A stretch of DNA of 64,000 bases from Limnochordaceae bacterium (GTDB lineage Bacteria; Bacillota; Limnochordia; Limnochordales; Geochordaceae), in the NCBI GenBank assembly GCA_014896295.1, contig JADBKR010000005.1, forward strand, positions 428,193-492,192, written 5' to 3'. Positions 1 to 9,186 of the stretch are shown piece after piece. The stretch's first letter is position 1, and every line of letters starts with the position of its first letter. The notes under the pieces are model-generated. The model was not told the origin of the DNA. It ran no database searches and saw only the letters and a list, made by a program, of their open reading frames with translations. The translations under genes were made by a program, and so were the position numbers.

Positions 1-54
1 CCCTACGGTCGTGCGACCCGGAGCGATGGGCGGTAGGGACGACGTAGACGGCAT
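1..54 (-). CDS. 5' end of probable tartronate-semialdehyde reductase (partial)
   Basis: Only the first 18 codons are inside the window. An ATG at 54 is preceded by a GAGGAGG ribosome binding site, and the reading ends with the residues RTTVG, which would lead into the GFIGLG-type Rossmann motif of beta-hydroxyacid dehydrogenases. The gene follows hydroxypyruvate isomerase by 18 bases on the same strand, the usual place for 2-hydroxy-3-oxopropionate reductase (GlxR/GarR). The start is seen in the sequence; the product is inferred from position and these few residues. Confidence 0.45.
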   Translation of the reverse strand, partial: MPSTSSLPPIAPGRTTVG

Positions 55-72
55 GACGGCAGCGCCTCCTCG

Positions 73-879
73 CTAACCCTCGTGCGGTAAGCCCAGCGCG
101 GCAAGACCGGCTTCGGCCGCCTGCCGCAGCGACTCCTCCGTGCTCCCCTGCGGCACGTACTCGAGGCTGACCCACCCGTCGTACCCGGCCTCGTCGAGCG
201 CCTGCAGCACGAACGGGTAGCGGATCTCCCCGGTGCCCGGCTGGTGGCGCCCCGGCACGTCGGCGATCTGCACGTGGCCGATGCGGGGCAGGTAAGCCTT
301 GAGCGTCTGCGTGAGGTTGCCCTCCATGATCTGCATGTGGTAGGCATCGTACTGCACCTTGACGTTGGGTCGCCCGACCTCGTCGAGCAGGGCCACGGCC
401 TGGCGGGTCGAGGTCAACAAGAAGCCCGGCACGTCCCGGTCGTTGAGCGGCTCGACCAAGAGCATGATCCCGTGCCGGGCGAGATGGTCGGCCGCCCGGC
501 GCAGGTTGTCCACCAGGCAGGCGTGCTGGTCGGCGTAAGGCACCCCCGGCAGCAACCGGCCGGCCAGGCAGTTGAGGCGGCGCACCCCGAGCCTCTGGGC
601 GATGGCCACCGCCTGGCGCACCCCCTCGGCGAACTCCTCCCGGCGGCTCGGGTCCGCCGCAATCCCCCGTTCTCCGCTCTCCCACCGCCCTGCCGGCAGG
701 TTGAACAGCACCTGCTCCAGATGGTGCTTCTCGAGCTCCCTTGCGATGGCATCGACATCCTGTCCGTAGGGGAACAGGAACTCCACGTAGCGAAACCCTG
801 CCCGGGCCGCCCGCTCGAACCGCTCGAGCAACGGCACCTCCGTGAACAGCATGGTCACGTTGCACACCCAGCGGATCAT
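73..879 (-). CDS. hyi: Hydroxypyruvate isomerase family TIM-barrel protein
   Basis: 268 residues, the usual length for Hyi. The family interconverts hydroxypyruvate and tartronate semialdehyde and has an AP-endonuclease-2-like TIM barrel. Visible family features are the N-terminal NVTMLFTEVPLLERFERAA segment, the central LLVEPLNDRDVPGF metal-site region, and VQYDAYHMQIMEGNLT followed by GHVQIADVPGRHQPGTGEI. The ATG overlaps the glcF stop in an ATGA arrangement and has GGAGG six bases upstream, so translation is probably coupled. Its place behind glcDEF supports a role in glyoxylate assimilation. Related sugar epimerases share this fold, so the exact substrate is less sure than the family. Confidence 0.85.
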   Translation of the reverse strand: MIRWVCNVTMLFTEVPLLERFERAARAGFRYVEFLFPYGQDVDAIARELEKHHLEQVLFNLPAGRWESGERGIAADPSRREEFAEGVRQAVAIAQRLGVRRLNCLAGRLLPGVPYADQHACLVDNLRRAADHLARHGIMLLVEPLNDRDVPGFLLTSTRQAVALLDEVGRPNVKVQYDAYHMQIMEGNLTQTLKAYLPRIGHVQIADVPGRHQPGTGEIRYPFVLQALDEAGYDGWVSLEYVPQGSTEESLRQAAEAGLAALGLPHEG

Positions 880-2162
880 CCGCCGCCTCCTCCTTCAGGC
901 CGGGCATAGGCCCGATCGAGTAGCTCCACCGTGTGCTGCACCCTCACGCGCCCGGCCCCCCGGCGGGCCAGCCCCTCCCGAATCTGCACGATACACCCGA
1001 TGTTGCCCGCCACGACGGTGCCGGCCCCCGTCCGCAAGATGGCCTCCACCTTGCGCTCCTGCAACCGGCGCGCCAGCTCCGGGTGCTCCAGGTGATAGAG
1101 GCCCGCAGATCCGCAGCACGTATCGCCGTCGGGGATCTCCACGAGCTCCACTCCGGGCATCCGTGAAAGGAGCCTTCTCGGCGCATCCCGTACTCCCTGC
1201 GCGTGGCCGAGGTGGCAGGCATCGTGATACGCGACGCGCCCCGGGCGCCCGGCAGCGCTCGGCGGCGTGACGCCCATCGCGTCGAGAAATTCCGAAATGT
1301 CCCGCACTTTCGCCGAGAAGGCTCGAGCCCCGCCCTGCTCGGGTCGCCCGGCAAAGAGCTCGGGGTACGCCTTCATCGCCGAACCACACCCGGCCGCGGT
1401 CGTGAGGACGGCGTCCACCTCTTCAGGGCGGAACGCCCGGAGGTTGCGCCTCGCCAGCACCCGGGCCTGAGCGGTGGCCCCGGCGTGCAGGGCGAGGGCG
1501 CCGCAGCACCCCTGCCCCTCGGGGACGACTACCTCGACGCCGTTGGCGGTCAGCACCCGCACGGCCGCCTCCAGGATCCCGGGAGCCAGCACCGATTCCA
1601 CGCAGCCCCGTAACAGCGCCACCCGAGCGCGCCGCGGACCTCGGGTCGGGATGGCCGGGGGTACCCCGGCAGCCCGCACCGGCTCCGGCGGGATGAGATC
1701 GATCATCGCCCGCAGCCGCCGGGGGAGCCACCGCCTCATCCTCCCGGCCGCCCGTCCCAGCGCCACCGCGGCCCGCAAGCGGCGCGGGTAGGGCAGGACC
1801 GACAGCAGGCCCCGGCGCCACCACCTCGACAGGGCAGAACGCTTGCGCCGCGCCTCTTGCCACTCCCGGAAGCCCACCAGGAGCAGGTCGTAGCGCACGC
1901 CCGACGGGCACGCCTCCACGCAGGCCAGGCAGCCCAGGCACCGATCCACGTGTTGGCCGGCCGCTCCGTCGAGGCTCAGGCGCCCTTCCAGCACCTCTTT
2001 GATGAGGTAGATACGGCCTCTGGGAGAGTCCATCTCCTCGCCCAGTTCCTGATAGGTGGGGCAGGCCGGCAGGCAAAAGCCGCAGTGCACGCACGCCTCG
2101 ATCGCCGCGGCCATGGCCGGGCCGTACGGCCCCAGGCGAGCCCCATCGATTCGATGCTGCAC
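876..2162 (-). CDS. glcF: Glycolate oxidase iron-sulfur subunit GlcF
   Basis: About 428 residues. Near the N terminus are two 4Fe-4S ferredoxin motifs, CVHCGFCLPACPTY and CLGCLACVEACPSG, followed by two cysteine-rich CCG domains: GCCGALALHAG and, near the end, DTCCGSAGLYHLEHP with an upstream YHDACHLGHAQG. This is the standard GlcF layout. It passes electrons from the flavin subunits to a membrane acceptor. A GTG at 2168 touches the GGGGGAGGG ribosome binding site, so the GTG at 2162, six bases further on, is the better start. It sits 15 bases behind glcE and overlaps hyi. Confidence 0.9.
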   Translation of the reverse strand: MQHRIDGARLGPYGPAMAAAIEACVHCGFCLPACPTYQELGEEMDSPRGRIYLIKEVLEGRLSLDGAAGQHVDRCLGCLACVEACPSGVRYDLLLVGFREWQEARRKRSALSRWWRRGLLSVLPYPRRLRAAVALGRAAGRMRRWLPRRLRAMIDLIPPEPVRAAGVPPAIPTRGPRRARVALLRGCVESVLAPGILEAAVRVLTANGVEVVVPEGQGCCGALALHAGATAQARVLARRNLRAFRPEEVDAVLTTAAGCGSAMKAYPELFAGRPEQGGARAFSAKVRDISEFLDAMGVTPPSAAGRPGRVAYHDACHLGHAQGVRDAPRRLLSRMPGVELVEIPDGDTCCGSAGLYHLEHPELARRLQERKVEAILRTGAGTVVAGNIGCIVQIREGLARRGAGRVRVQHTVELLDRAYARPEGGGGG

Positions 2163-2177
2163 CGGCACCCCTCCCCC

Positions 2178-3356
2178 TTACCAGGTCCAGCCGAAGCGCC
2201 CCGCCGGATCGAGCGCCCGCTTGACCCTGCGGGCGAAGCCCTCCCCCGGCATCAGCACGTGCGGAGAGCCCTGTGCTCCCCGCAGGGCCAGAGCCGCGTC
2301 CGCCAACCCGGCGAGCTCGGAGACCAGCAGGGAGCGCGCCGGCACGGAGTCCATGGCCGCCCACGCCACATGGCCCGCGACGCTGTAGTGGCGGAGGGCG
2401 CCGAGACGCTGCAAGGCTTCGTCGAGCCGTTCGATCCGCCCCGGGGTCGTGTGCAGCCGGAGCACGGCCGGAGCGCGGGAGGCCCACTCCAGGTCGCGCA
2501 AGACCTCCCACAGGGCCTGCTCGGGCGGGCCGTGCAGCCGCGCGCCCGGCGCCCCCACCGCGGCCTCCACCCGATCGAGCCGGGCGGCGACGTGCGCTTC
2601 CTCGCCGCTCACCCGCACCCACAGCGACCACGGGTCGTCTGCGGCAACCTCCGGCCCGCTTGCGGCCTGCAGCGCCCGGCGCTCGACCAGGTCGACCGCA
2701 TCCGGCTCGAGCGGGGTGCGCAACAGCCTCCGCAGGGCCGCCGCCGCGTCGGGCAGCCGGTCGAATCCGAACCGGGCGGTGCCGGACGATGGCGGCGCCG
2801 GCAGCACCTTGAACGTCACCTCGACGAGCACGCCGAGCTCTCCCAGGCTGCCGCAGAAGAGCTTCGGCAAGTCGAAGCCGGCCGCGTTCTTGACGACCTT
2901 GCCGCCGGCTCGTACCAGCCGCCCCTCGCCGTCGACGAACCGGATGCCCAGTACGAAGTCGCGAACGCCACCGCGGCGCAGTCGCCCCGGGCCACCCAGA
3001 CCCGACGCGACGGCCCCTCCGGCGGTTGCGCCTCTGGCGACCAACGGCGGGTCGAAGGGCAGGTATTGCCCGGCACGCTGGAGCACTTGCCCGAGATCGT
3101 CCAACCGGGTGCCCGCGAGCACCGTCACCGTATACTCCGCCGGGTCGTATTGGAGGATGCCGGCCAGGCGGGTCGTGTCGACAATCCGCAGCCCGCCCGG
3201 GGTACCGGCGACGCTGGCCATCCTGGCCGCGACGAGCCCCCACTTCGTGCCGCCGCCGCGGGGCACCACCACCCGGCTGGCCTTGACCGCCTCCGCTGCC
3301 TCGCCGGGGTCGGCCGGTGCCAGGACGTCCGCACCTTGCACCTCTTCGACCGCCAT
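2178..3356 (-). CDS. glcE: Glycolate oxidase FAD-binding subunit GlcE
   Basis: About 392 residues with an N-terminal FAD_binding_4 (PCMH/VAO-type) domain: PRGGGTKWG near the start, LEQYD-type DPAEYTVTVLAG, and a glycine-rich GGAVASGLGGPGRLRRG loop. GlcE is the shorter, catalytically minor flavin subunit of the glycolate oxidase complex GlcDEF. ATG at 3356 is chosen because GAGGGGTGGG lies seven bases upstream; an in-frame GTG at 3368 is possible. The gene begins 15 bases after the glcD stop, consistent with one transcript. Confidence 0.88.
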   Translation of the reverse strand: MAVEEVQGADVLAPADPGEAAEAVKASRVVVPRGGGTKWGLVAARMASVAGTPGGLRIVDTTRLAGILQYDPAEYTVTVLAGTRLDDLGQVLQRAGQYLPFDPPLVARGATAGGAVASGLGGPGRLRRGGVRDFVLGIRFVDGEGRLVRAGGKVVKNAAGFDLPKLFCGSLGELGVLVEVTFKVLPAPPSSGTARFGFDRLPDAAAALRRLLRTPLEPDAVDLVERRALQAASGPEVAADDPWSLWVRVSGEEAHVAARLDRVEAAVGAPGARLHGPPEQALWEVLRDLEWASRAPAVLRLHTTPGRIERLDEALQRLGALRHYSVAGHVAWAAMDSVPARSLLVSELAGLADAALALRGAQGSPHVLMPGEGFARRVKRALDPAGRFGWTW

Positions 3357-3371
3357 TGCCCGTCCCACCCC

Positions 3372-4799
3372 TCAGCCTGGGGCCGCGGATGGCAGCAGCG
3401 CCCGTCCCGCCTCGCCGGCCTCCTCGAAGCCGGGCGGAAACATCTTGCCGCGGTTGGCGATCCCCAGAGGATCCATCTCCCTGCGCAGGCGAGCCATGAC
3501 GCGCAGGTCGCCCTCGGCGAACATCTCGCCGAGGAACTGCCGCTTCTCCAGGCCGACCCCGTGCTCGCCGGTGATGGAGCCTCCCTGGCGGATGCAGACC
3601 CGCAGGATGGCCGCCGCCAGCTCCTCGGCCCGCTCCCGCTCGCCGTGCTTGCGCCCGTCGTACAGGATCAGGGGGTGCAGGTTGCCGTCGCCGGCGTGAA
3701 AGACGTTGGCCACGCGCAACCCCGCCGCGGCGGCCAGCTGCTCGATCTCGCGCAGGGCCTCCCCGAGGCGGGTGCGGGGCACCACCCCGTCTTGCACCAG
3801 GTAGGCCGGGCTGAGCCTGCCGACCGCGGAAAAGGCGCCTTTCCTGCCCTTCCAGATCTTCAGGCGCTCGGCGTCGTCGGAAGCCACGCGCACCTCGGTC
3901 GCCCCCGAGCGCCGGATGAGCTCGTGAAGCCGCACGAAGTCCGACTCGACCTCGTCCCGGGGGCCGTCCAGCTCGACGATGAGCAGCGCTCCGGCGCCTT
4001 TCGGGTAGTTCGCGTGCACGGCCGCTTCCGCCGCTTCGATGGCGAGGCGGTCCATGATCTCCATCGCGGCCGGCAGAAGCCCGCTCTCCACCACGGCCGC
4101 CACGGCCTCGCCCGCCTGCTGCAGGCTCCCGTAAGCGGCAAGCAGCGTCCGCACTGCCTCGGGTTTGGGCAACAGGCGCACCGTGATCTCGACGGCGACC
4201 CCCATCAGCCCTTCCGACCCCACGAAAAGCCCCACCAGGTCCGGCCCGGGCACCTCCAGGCTGCTCCCGCCGAGGCGCTCGACCGTGCCGTCGGGGAGGA
4301 CCACCCGGAGGCCCAGCACGTGGTTGGAGGTCATGCCGTACTTGAGGCAGTGGGCGCCCCCGGAGTTGAAGGCCACGTTGCCCCCCAGGGTGCAGATGAC
4401 CTGGCTCGAGGGGTCGGGGGCGTAGTAGAGGCCGTAGGGAGCGGCCGCCTGGCTCAGATGGGCGTTGACGACCCCCGGCTCCACCACGGCCCGCTGCTCG
4501 TCGGGGTCGAGCCGGAGAATGCGGTTCATGCGGTTGAGGGCGATCACCACGCCACCGGGAGGCGGCACCGACCCTCCGCTCAAGCTGGTACCGCTCCCAC
4601 GCGCGACGAACGCAACCCCGTCCTCGAAGCAGGCCCGCACGGTGGCTGCCACCTCGTCGGCCTCGCGAGGAAAGACCACGGCGAGCGGCATCTGGCGCTC
4701 CGAGGCGAGGCCGTCGGTCTCGTAGACCCGCAGAGCCGCCAGGTCGGTGACCATCCGTTCCGGGCCGTAGATACGCCGCAGCCGTTCGACGATGCCCAC
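3372..4799 (-). CDS. glcD: Glycolate oxidase catalytic subunit GlcD (FAD-linked)
   Basis: About 475 residues, typical of GlcD. An FAD_binding_4 domain ([20 protein letters not shown], then [19 protein letters not shown]) is followed by the FAD-oxidase C domain with [15 protein letters not shown] and [14 protein letters not shown]. The enzyme oxidises glycolate, or D-lactate in close relatives, to the 2-oxo acid. The open frame runs upstream to 5006, but GTG at 4799 has a strong GGGGGAGGG site and gives the normal N terminus ([12 protein letters not shown]), so the upstream part is excluded. The adjacent glcE and glcF argue for glycolate rather than lactate. Confidence 0.9.
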   Translation of the reverse strand: MGIVERLRRIYGPERMVTDLAALRVYETDGLASERQMPLAVVFPREADEVAATVRACFEDGVAFVARGSGTSLSGGSVPPPGGVVIALNRMNRILRLDPDEQRAVVEPGVVNAHLSQAAAPYGLYYAPDPSSQVICTLGGNVAFNSGGAHCLKYGMTSNHVLGLRVVLPDGTVERLGGSSLEVPGPDLVGLFVGSEGLMGVAVEITVRLLPKPEAVRTLLAAYGSLQQAGEAVAAVVESGLLPAAMEIMDRLAIEAAEAAVHANYPKGAGALLIVELDGPRDEVESDFVRLHELIRRSGATEVRVASDDAERLKIWKGRKGAFSAVGRLSPAYLVQDGVVPRTRLGEALREIEQLAAAAGLRVANVFHAGDGNLHPLILYDGRKHGERERAEELAAAILRVCIRQGGSITGEHGVGLEKRQFLGEMFAEGDLRVMARLRREMDPLGIANRGKMFPPGFEEAGEAGRALLPSAAPG

Positions 4800-4923
4800 G
4801 GGCGCTCCCTCCCCCGTCACCCAGGCGGGTGTGGCCCGAAGGTTCGCTCTCCGCCGGCGCCTACCTCCACCGGGTCGCGAGGCGTCGGCCCGACCCCTGC
4901 ACTGCGCTCTGCGCCCCTTCAGG

Positions 4924-5901
4924 TCACGAAGGAGAGGCGGCGAGCTCGGGATGGAACTTGCGCCAGTAGCGCAAGTACCCGTTGACCATGAGGGGCGTCG
5001 GAACAATCACGTCGTAGTGCTCGAGGATGGCCGCATGAGCCGCGCTTTCCACTCCTCGGGTGGCCAGGCGCTCTCTTTCGAGCTCCAGCAGCCCTTCGGT
5101 CATCGCCTCTACCGCCACCCCCCGCCGCGACTGCTCCAGGATGCGGTCGGCGCCGGTACGCAGGCTTTCGCGGACCTGTCCCAGGTGCCACGCGACGTCG
5201 TGCTCGTAAGGGCCGAAGTGCGTCAGCACCAGCCTGCGGGGTCGCAGCCCCTCCATCCGGTCGATGGTCCGGCTCCACTGCTCCACGTGGAGCTCCGGGG
5301 GCATCGCCGGCGCCCGCACGAGCGGCACCTCGGGAACCCGCACCCCCGCCGCGTCTCCCGTGAACAGCGTCTCCCCATCCAGCAAGTAGACGACGTGGTG
5401 CGAAGCGTGCCCCGGGGTATGGTACGCCTCCAGCCGGTGCCCGAGGATCTCGATGCGGGCGTACTCCCCGATGGGGCGCAGCAACTCCCGGTCGATCGGC
5501 GTGATGCCGCCCCAAAGCGCCTGCATGTGGTCGTGGCCGAACACCCTCCCCGCGCTCTCCCACAGCCGGGCCGGGTCGGCCAGGTGGGGCGCCCCGATCT
5601 CGTGCACCCATACCGGGCAGCGCGCCTTCTGCGCGAGCGCACCGGCCGCTCCGGCGTGATCCAGATGAATGTGAGTGACGAAAACCCCCTCGAGGCCGTC
5701 CAGGTGCAGCCCTGCCTCCTGTAGACCGCGCTCGAGCCCGCCAAGCGTGCTCTCCGGGCCCACCTCGATCAAGGCGAACCGGCCGCCCTCGCCCCGCAGC
5801 ACGAAGCTGGCGATGGCCCGGTGCCGCCCCTGGAACTCCAGATCGATGCCGTCGACGCCGTCGGCCACGGCGAAGACGCGCCGCAAGCCCCCCTGTCGCA
5901 T
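4924..5901 (-). CDS. MBL-fold metallo-hydrolase
   Basis: About 325 residues of metallo-beta-lactamase fold. The zinc motif is [12 protein letters not shown], with later ligands in [10 protein letters not shown] and [11 protein letters not shown]-terminal helical part follows the hydrolase domain, as in glyoxalase-II-like thioesterases of this size. It is 124 bases upstream of glcD on the same strand and may be the first gene of the glycolate operon, suggesting hydrolysis of a 2-hydroxyacyl thioester or lactone, but no substrate can be read from the sequence. The ATG at 5901 has only a poorly spaced G-rich site; an in-frame start at 5973 is an alternative. Confidence 0.8.
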   Translation of the reverse strand: MRQGGLRRVFAVADGVDGIDLEFQGRHRAIASFVLRGEGGRFALIEVGPESTLGGLERGLQEAGLHLDGLEGVFVTHIHLDHAGAAGALAQKARCPVWVHEIGAPHLADPARLWESAGRVFGHDHMQALWGGITPIDRELLRPIGEYARIEILGHRLEAYHTPGHASHHVVYLLDGETLFTGDAAGVRVPEVPLVRAPAMPPELHVEQWSRTIDRMEGLRPRRLVLTHFGPYEHDVAWHLGQVRESLRTGADRILEQSRRGVAVEAMTEGLLELERERLATRGVESAAHAAILEHYDVIVPTPLMVNGYLRYWRKFHPELAASPS

Positions 5902-5946
5902 GGTGGAAAGTCGCGCCCCCCTCTTTTGCGGTTTCGACCGGTCGTT

Positions 5947-5957
5947 TGGTCCCACTA
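5947..5957. promoter_or_regulatory. Candidate GntR/FadR-type operator
   Basis: The 11-mer TGGTCCCACTA fits the known FadR-subfamily consensus TNGTNNNACNA, which is bound by GlcC, LldR and PdhR-type regulators. It lies in the divergent gap between the hydrolase-glcDEF operon and rnfC. A flanking inverted repeat GTCCCA...TGGGAC with an 11-base spacer overlaps it. No GntR gene is in the window, and a match this short can occur by chance. Confidence 0.35.
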
Positions 5958-6187
5958 TTCCGAGATGGGACATTCGGTCCTGCCAAATCCTCTTGATTGT
6001 GACCCACCCCTATGCCAGACTGAAACGGGCACGGGGCTTGCCGGTCATGAACCGGTGGCCGACGCCGGGAGGCGCTGGCCGGGAAAGGCAGGGGTGCGTG
6101 CCTCGTTTTTTGCGAAAGCTCGTGAATGTCTTCACTAAGACTACCCTTCCCTTCTCGATCCTCCCGCCACGAAGGAGTCGGTCGAGC

Positions 6188-7675
6188 ATGAACGATGAGG
6201 CCCTGCAACCGGCCGGGAGCCGTCCCCTGGCGACGACCCCGGGCATACGGTTCACCCTGACCGCTCCCTGGGGTCCCGGCCGCGGCCCCCATCCTGGAGC
6301 CCGCCCGGTCGTACGCAAGGGGGACCGGGTCGCGGCAGGCCAGCTCCTGCTGGAGCCCGATGCCCCGGACGATGGGCCACCCGAGCCGGAGGAGGGGGCC
6401 CAGGCGGCCCGGGCAGGCGTCCCGGTGCACAGCCCGGTATCGGGCAAGGTGGTGGACGTCGGCCCGCTTTGCACGCCGGCAGGCGTCCTGCATGCGGTGA
6501 CCGTAGAGTCGGACGGGCTCGACGAGTGGGCAGCCCCCCTGGAGCGGCCGTGGGATTGTGCTCACCCGGAGTCGTGGCCGCGCCAGGAGCTGGCGCGTTA
6601 CTTGCTCCAGGCCGGGCTGACCGGCAGGTTGACCGCGGCGCGCCCGGGTGACGGCTCACTCCAACTCGCTGCAAGCCTCCCGGCGCTGCTGCGCCGGGGA
6701 GCCGGCGGCGCCACGCTGGTGATCAACGCCGTAGGGCCGGAGCCGGCGATCCCGAGCGAGGAGCTGGAGGCCGCTGCGGAGCCGGACGCCCTCGTGTTGG
6801 GGACGAGGGCACTGGTGAGAGCCCTGGGCGCCGCCCGCGCCGTCGTCGCCGTCCTCTCCTCCTCCCCTGCCCGGCCCGCGGTGGAAGAGGCGCTGCGCCG
6901 CCAGGCATCCGCCAGGGGCGCCGGCGACACCGCCCGGCCGGCTGCCATCCGGCTGGTCACCCTCAGGGAGCTCGACTGGCGGGAGGTACCGGTCCTGCTG
7001 GCCGCCCGGGCCATGCAGCTTTCCGGGCTAGGGGCGGCCCCCTTCGTCGTGGAGTCGGCGGGTACCGCGGTGGCCGCCGGGCACGCGTTGCAAGACGGCT
7101 TCCCCGTGACCCACAGGCTTCTGGCCGTGGCCACGGGTCCGAGGGGGCCCGTACGGGCTTTCCACGTGCCCATCGGGCTCGCCCTGGAGGTCGTCGCCGC
7201 ATGGGCGATGGCCCCGAAGCCGGACACTCGCACGCCGGCTGCGCCGGGGGCCGACGGTCAGGTGCCGCCTGCGCCCGCCGTCGCCATGGCGCTGGCGGGT
7301 GGGCCGCTGCGAGGCGAGGCCATCCCCGACCTCAGCCTTCCGGTCACCGCGTCGCTTCCTGCTCTGGCCCTCCTGCAGGAGCGCCATCTCGAGCGCCTCC
7401 ACCCGGAAGCGGCCTGCATCCGATGCGGCCGGTGCGTGGAGGTCTGCCCGGTGGGCCTGCTCCCATTGTACATCGCTCGGGCGGCGGGCGCCGGCCAGAT
7501 GGCCGAGGCCCGGGACCTGGGCGCCCTTGCCTGCGTCGAGTGCGCGGCGTGCGCTGCCGTTTGCCCGTCCCGCCGGCCGCTCCTGCAGTGGATCACGCTG
7601 GCCAAGGGCCGCCCCTCCGCTCCCCGGAGGCGTCCGGCCGAGCGGGCGGCCGAAAAGGTGGCGACCCGATCGTGA
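6188..7675 (+). CDS. rnfC: Rnf electron-transport complex subunit RnfC, divergent
   Basis: About 495 residues. The N-terminal barrel-sandwich region (KGDRVAAGQLLLEP, then VHSPVSGKVVDVG) and two C-terminal 4Fe-4S motifs (CIRCGRCVEVCP and CVECAACAAVCPSRRPL) identify RnfC, the peripheral subunit that exchanges electrons with NAD(H). The middle domain is unusual: the GGAGFPTHVK-type glycine loop and the NG(A/V)ECEPY motif that bind FMN/NADH in RnfC and NuoF are replaced by GLTGRLTAARPGDG and NAVGPEPAIPS. ATG at 6188 has GAAGGAG upstream; the longer open frame to 5675 is rejected. The stop overlaps the next gene. Confidence 0.85.
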   Translation: MNDEALQPAGSRPLATTPGIRFTLTAPWGPGRGPHPGARPVVRKGDRVAAGQLLLEPDAPDDGPPEPEEGAQAARAGVPVHSPVSGKVVDVGPLCTPAGVLHAVTVESDGLDEWAAPLERPWDCAHPESWPRQELARYLLQAGLTGRLTAARPGDGSLQLAASLPALLRRGAGGATLVINAVGPEPAIPSEELEAAAEPDALVLGTRALVRALGAARAVVAVLSSSPARPAVEEALRRQASARGAGDTARPAAIRLVTLRELDWREVPVLLAARAMQLSGLGAAPFVVESAGTAVAAGHALQDGFPVTHRLLAVATGPRGPVRAFHVPIGLALEVVAAWAMAPKPDTRTPAAPGADGQVPPAPAVAMALAGGPLRGEAIPDLSLPVTASLPALALLQERHLERLHPEAACIRCGRCVEVCPVGLLPLYIARAAGAGQMAEARDLGALACVECAACAAVCPSRRPLLQWITLAKGRPSAPRRRPAERAAEKVATRS

Positions 7676-9180
7676 AAGGGCAGGAGACGGTCACGCATCC
7701 CGTGCTGTGGGTCCAGCCGGCACCCCACGTCCACGTGGCGGAGCCGGTCACGACCCTGGTGCGCCTGACGCTGCTGGCGGCCGCCATACCGGGCGCCGCC
7801 GCCGTCGCCGTCTACGGGCTGGATGCCGTACGGCTGATGGCGGCCGGCATGGCCGGCGCCGCGGTGGTCGAGGCAGCGTGCGAGTGGTTGCTGCGCCGCA
7901 AGGCGCTCGCCACCCTCGCGGACGGCAGCGCTCTGGTCACGGGGCTCTTGCTCGCGCTCACCCTTCCACCGACCGCCCCGACCTGGATGGCGCTCCTCGG
8001 TGCGGCCGCTGCCATCGCGCTGGGCAAGTACGTGTTCGGCGGCCTGGGACACAACCTGTTCAACCCGGCCCTGGTCGGGCACGTCTTCTTGCTGGGGAGC
8101 TTCGCGCCCGCGCTGTCCGGCGGCACCGCGTCCAGGCCGGCGCTCATGGCCGTCGCCAAGGCAGGCAAGGTGATTCCCGATTACCTGCCCCTGCTCTGGC
8201 ACGCCGGTCCCGGCCCCCTCGCGGCTGCCTCTCCGCTGGCGGTGCTGGTGGCCGGCGTTCTGGTGATGGGCTGGGGCGCGGGGCGCTGGCAGGCACCGGC
8301 CGGTTTTTTCGTGGGCAGCGGGCTTCTGGCCATGAGCATGGGGTGGCACCCGGCTTACCACTGGCTCGTGGGCCTGGCGCCCCTGACGGTGGCCTTCTTC
8401 GTCAACGACCCGCCCACGACGCCGGTCGCCGCCGAAGGGCGGTTCGTGTTCGGCCTGGGTGCCGGGGCGCTCACGGTGTTGCTGCGGCTGCAGGGGTCGT
8501 TCCTCGAGGGAGCAGCCTTTGCCGTACTGGTGATGAACGCTTTGACGCCACTGCTCAACCGGGCGTCGGTCGCGTTGCGCCGGCGCCACTGGCGTGTCGT
8601 CCGGGAGGCGAAGTCATTGCAGGCGGTCCACGGCCCGAGATGGCGCAGCGAGCTCCAGGCGGTCCTGGTGCTGGTGCTGGTCACGTCGGCAGCGGGGGTC
8701 TTGCTGGCGAGCTTCTACCACGCTACGGCTCCTCTGATCGCCAGCCAGCAACAAAAGCGGGAGATCGAGCTCGGCCTCAAGACGCTGATGCCCGAGGCGG
8801 TCACCTTCAACCGGCTGTCGCAGACCGACGGCGCCCGGGTTTTCGAGGCTCTGGATGCGCAGGGCAACCGGGTGGGCTACGGGGTGTTCACCGAGGGGCA
8901 GGGGTACCACGACGTGATCCGGCTGGCCGTCGGCATCGATCCCGAGGTCAAGGAGTTGCTCGGTGTGCGGGTCTTGCAGCAGAGCGAGACGCCGGGACTG
9001 GGCTCGCGCATCGAGGAAGAGGGCTTCTTGGGCCAGTTCGCCGGGAAGTCCCTGGACGACGCTTTCATGCCGGGTGAGGACGTGGACGGGATCTCCGGGG
9101 CCACGGTCTCGTCGGTAGCCGTGTGCGACATCGTGGTGCAAGCCATCGAGGCGGTACGGGCCGCCACGGAGGGGCGGTGA
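7672..9180 (+). CDS. Fused RnfD-RnfG membrane subunit
   Basis: One open frame of about 502 residues joins two subunits. Residues 1-300 are RnfD: a multi-helix membrane protein with GKYVFGGLGHNLFNPAL and, at about 149-152, SGGT as a degenerate version of the flavin-attachment motif. Residues from about 315 are RnfG: one membrane anchor, then a periplasm-facing FMN-binding domain ending in DGISGATVSS, where Thr at about 478 would carry FMN. GTG at 7672 overlaps the rnfC stop. Separate rnfD and rnfG genes are the norm. No stop or plausible internal start was seen at the joint. Confidence 0.85.
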   Translation: MKGQETVTHPVLWVQPAPHVHVAEPVTTLVRLTLLAAAIPGAAAVAVYGLDAVRLMAAGMAGAAVVEAACEWLLRRKALATLADGSALVTGLLLALTLPPTAPTWMALLGAAAAIALGKYVFGGLGHNLFNPALVGHVFLLGSFAPALSGGTASRPALMAVAKAGKVIPDYLPLLWHAGPGPLAAASPLAVLVAGVLVMGWGAGRWQAPAGFFVGSGLLAMSMGWHPAYHWLVGLAPLTVAFFVNDPPTTPVAAEGRFVFGLGAGALTVLLRLQGSFLEGAAFAVLVMNALTPLLNRASVALRRRHWRVVREAKSLQAVHGPRWRSELQAVLVLVLVTSAAGVLLASFYHATAPLIASQQQKREIELGLKTLMPEAVTFNRLSQTDGARVFEALDAQGNRVGYGVFTEGQGYHDVIRLAVGIDPEVKELLGVRVLQQSETPGLGSRIEEEGFLGQFAGKSLDDAFMPGEDVDGISGATVSSVAVCDIVVQAIEAVRAATEGR

Positions 9181-9186
9181 GCGGAG

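Noticed and set aside
1423..3243. A 606-residue minus-strand frame overlapping glcF and glcE
   Set aside because: Out of frame with the recognised subunits and made of low-complexity Arg/Gly/Ala sequence.
1857..4985. A 1042-residue plus-strand frame across the glcF/glcE/glcD genes
   Set aside because: It is antisense to three well-supported genes and has a His/Arg/Gly-rich composition with no domain; it is a result of high GC.
5675..6187. N-terminal extension of RnfC
   Set aside because: Overlaps the divergent hydrolase gene; ATG 6188 has a good ribosome site and gives the normal protein.
5974..6187. A sigma-70 promoter for rnfC (TTGATT ... TATGCC)
   Set aside because: The spacing between the boxes is only about 12 bases and no alternative pair was convincing.
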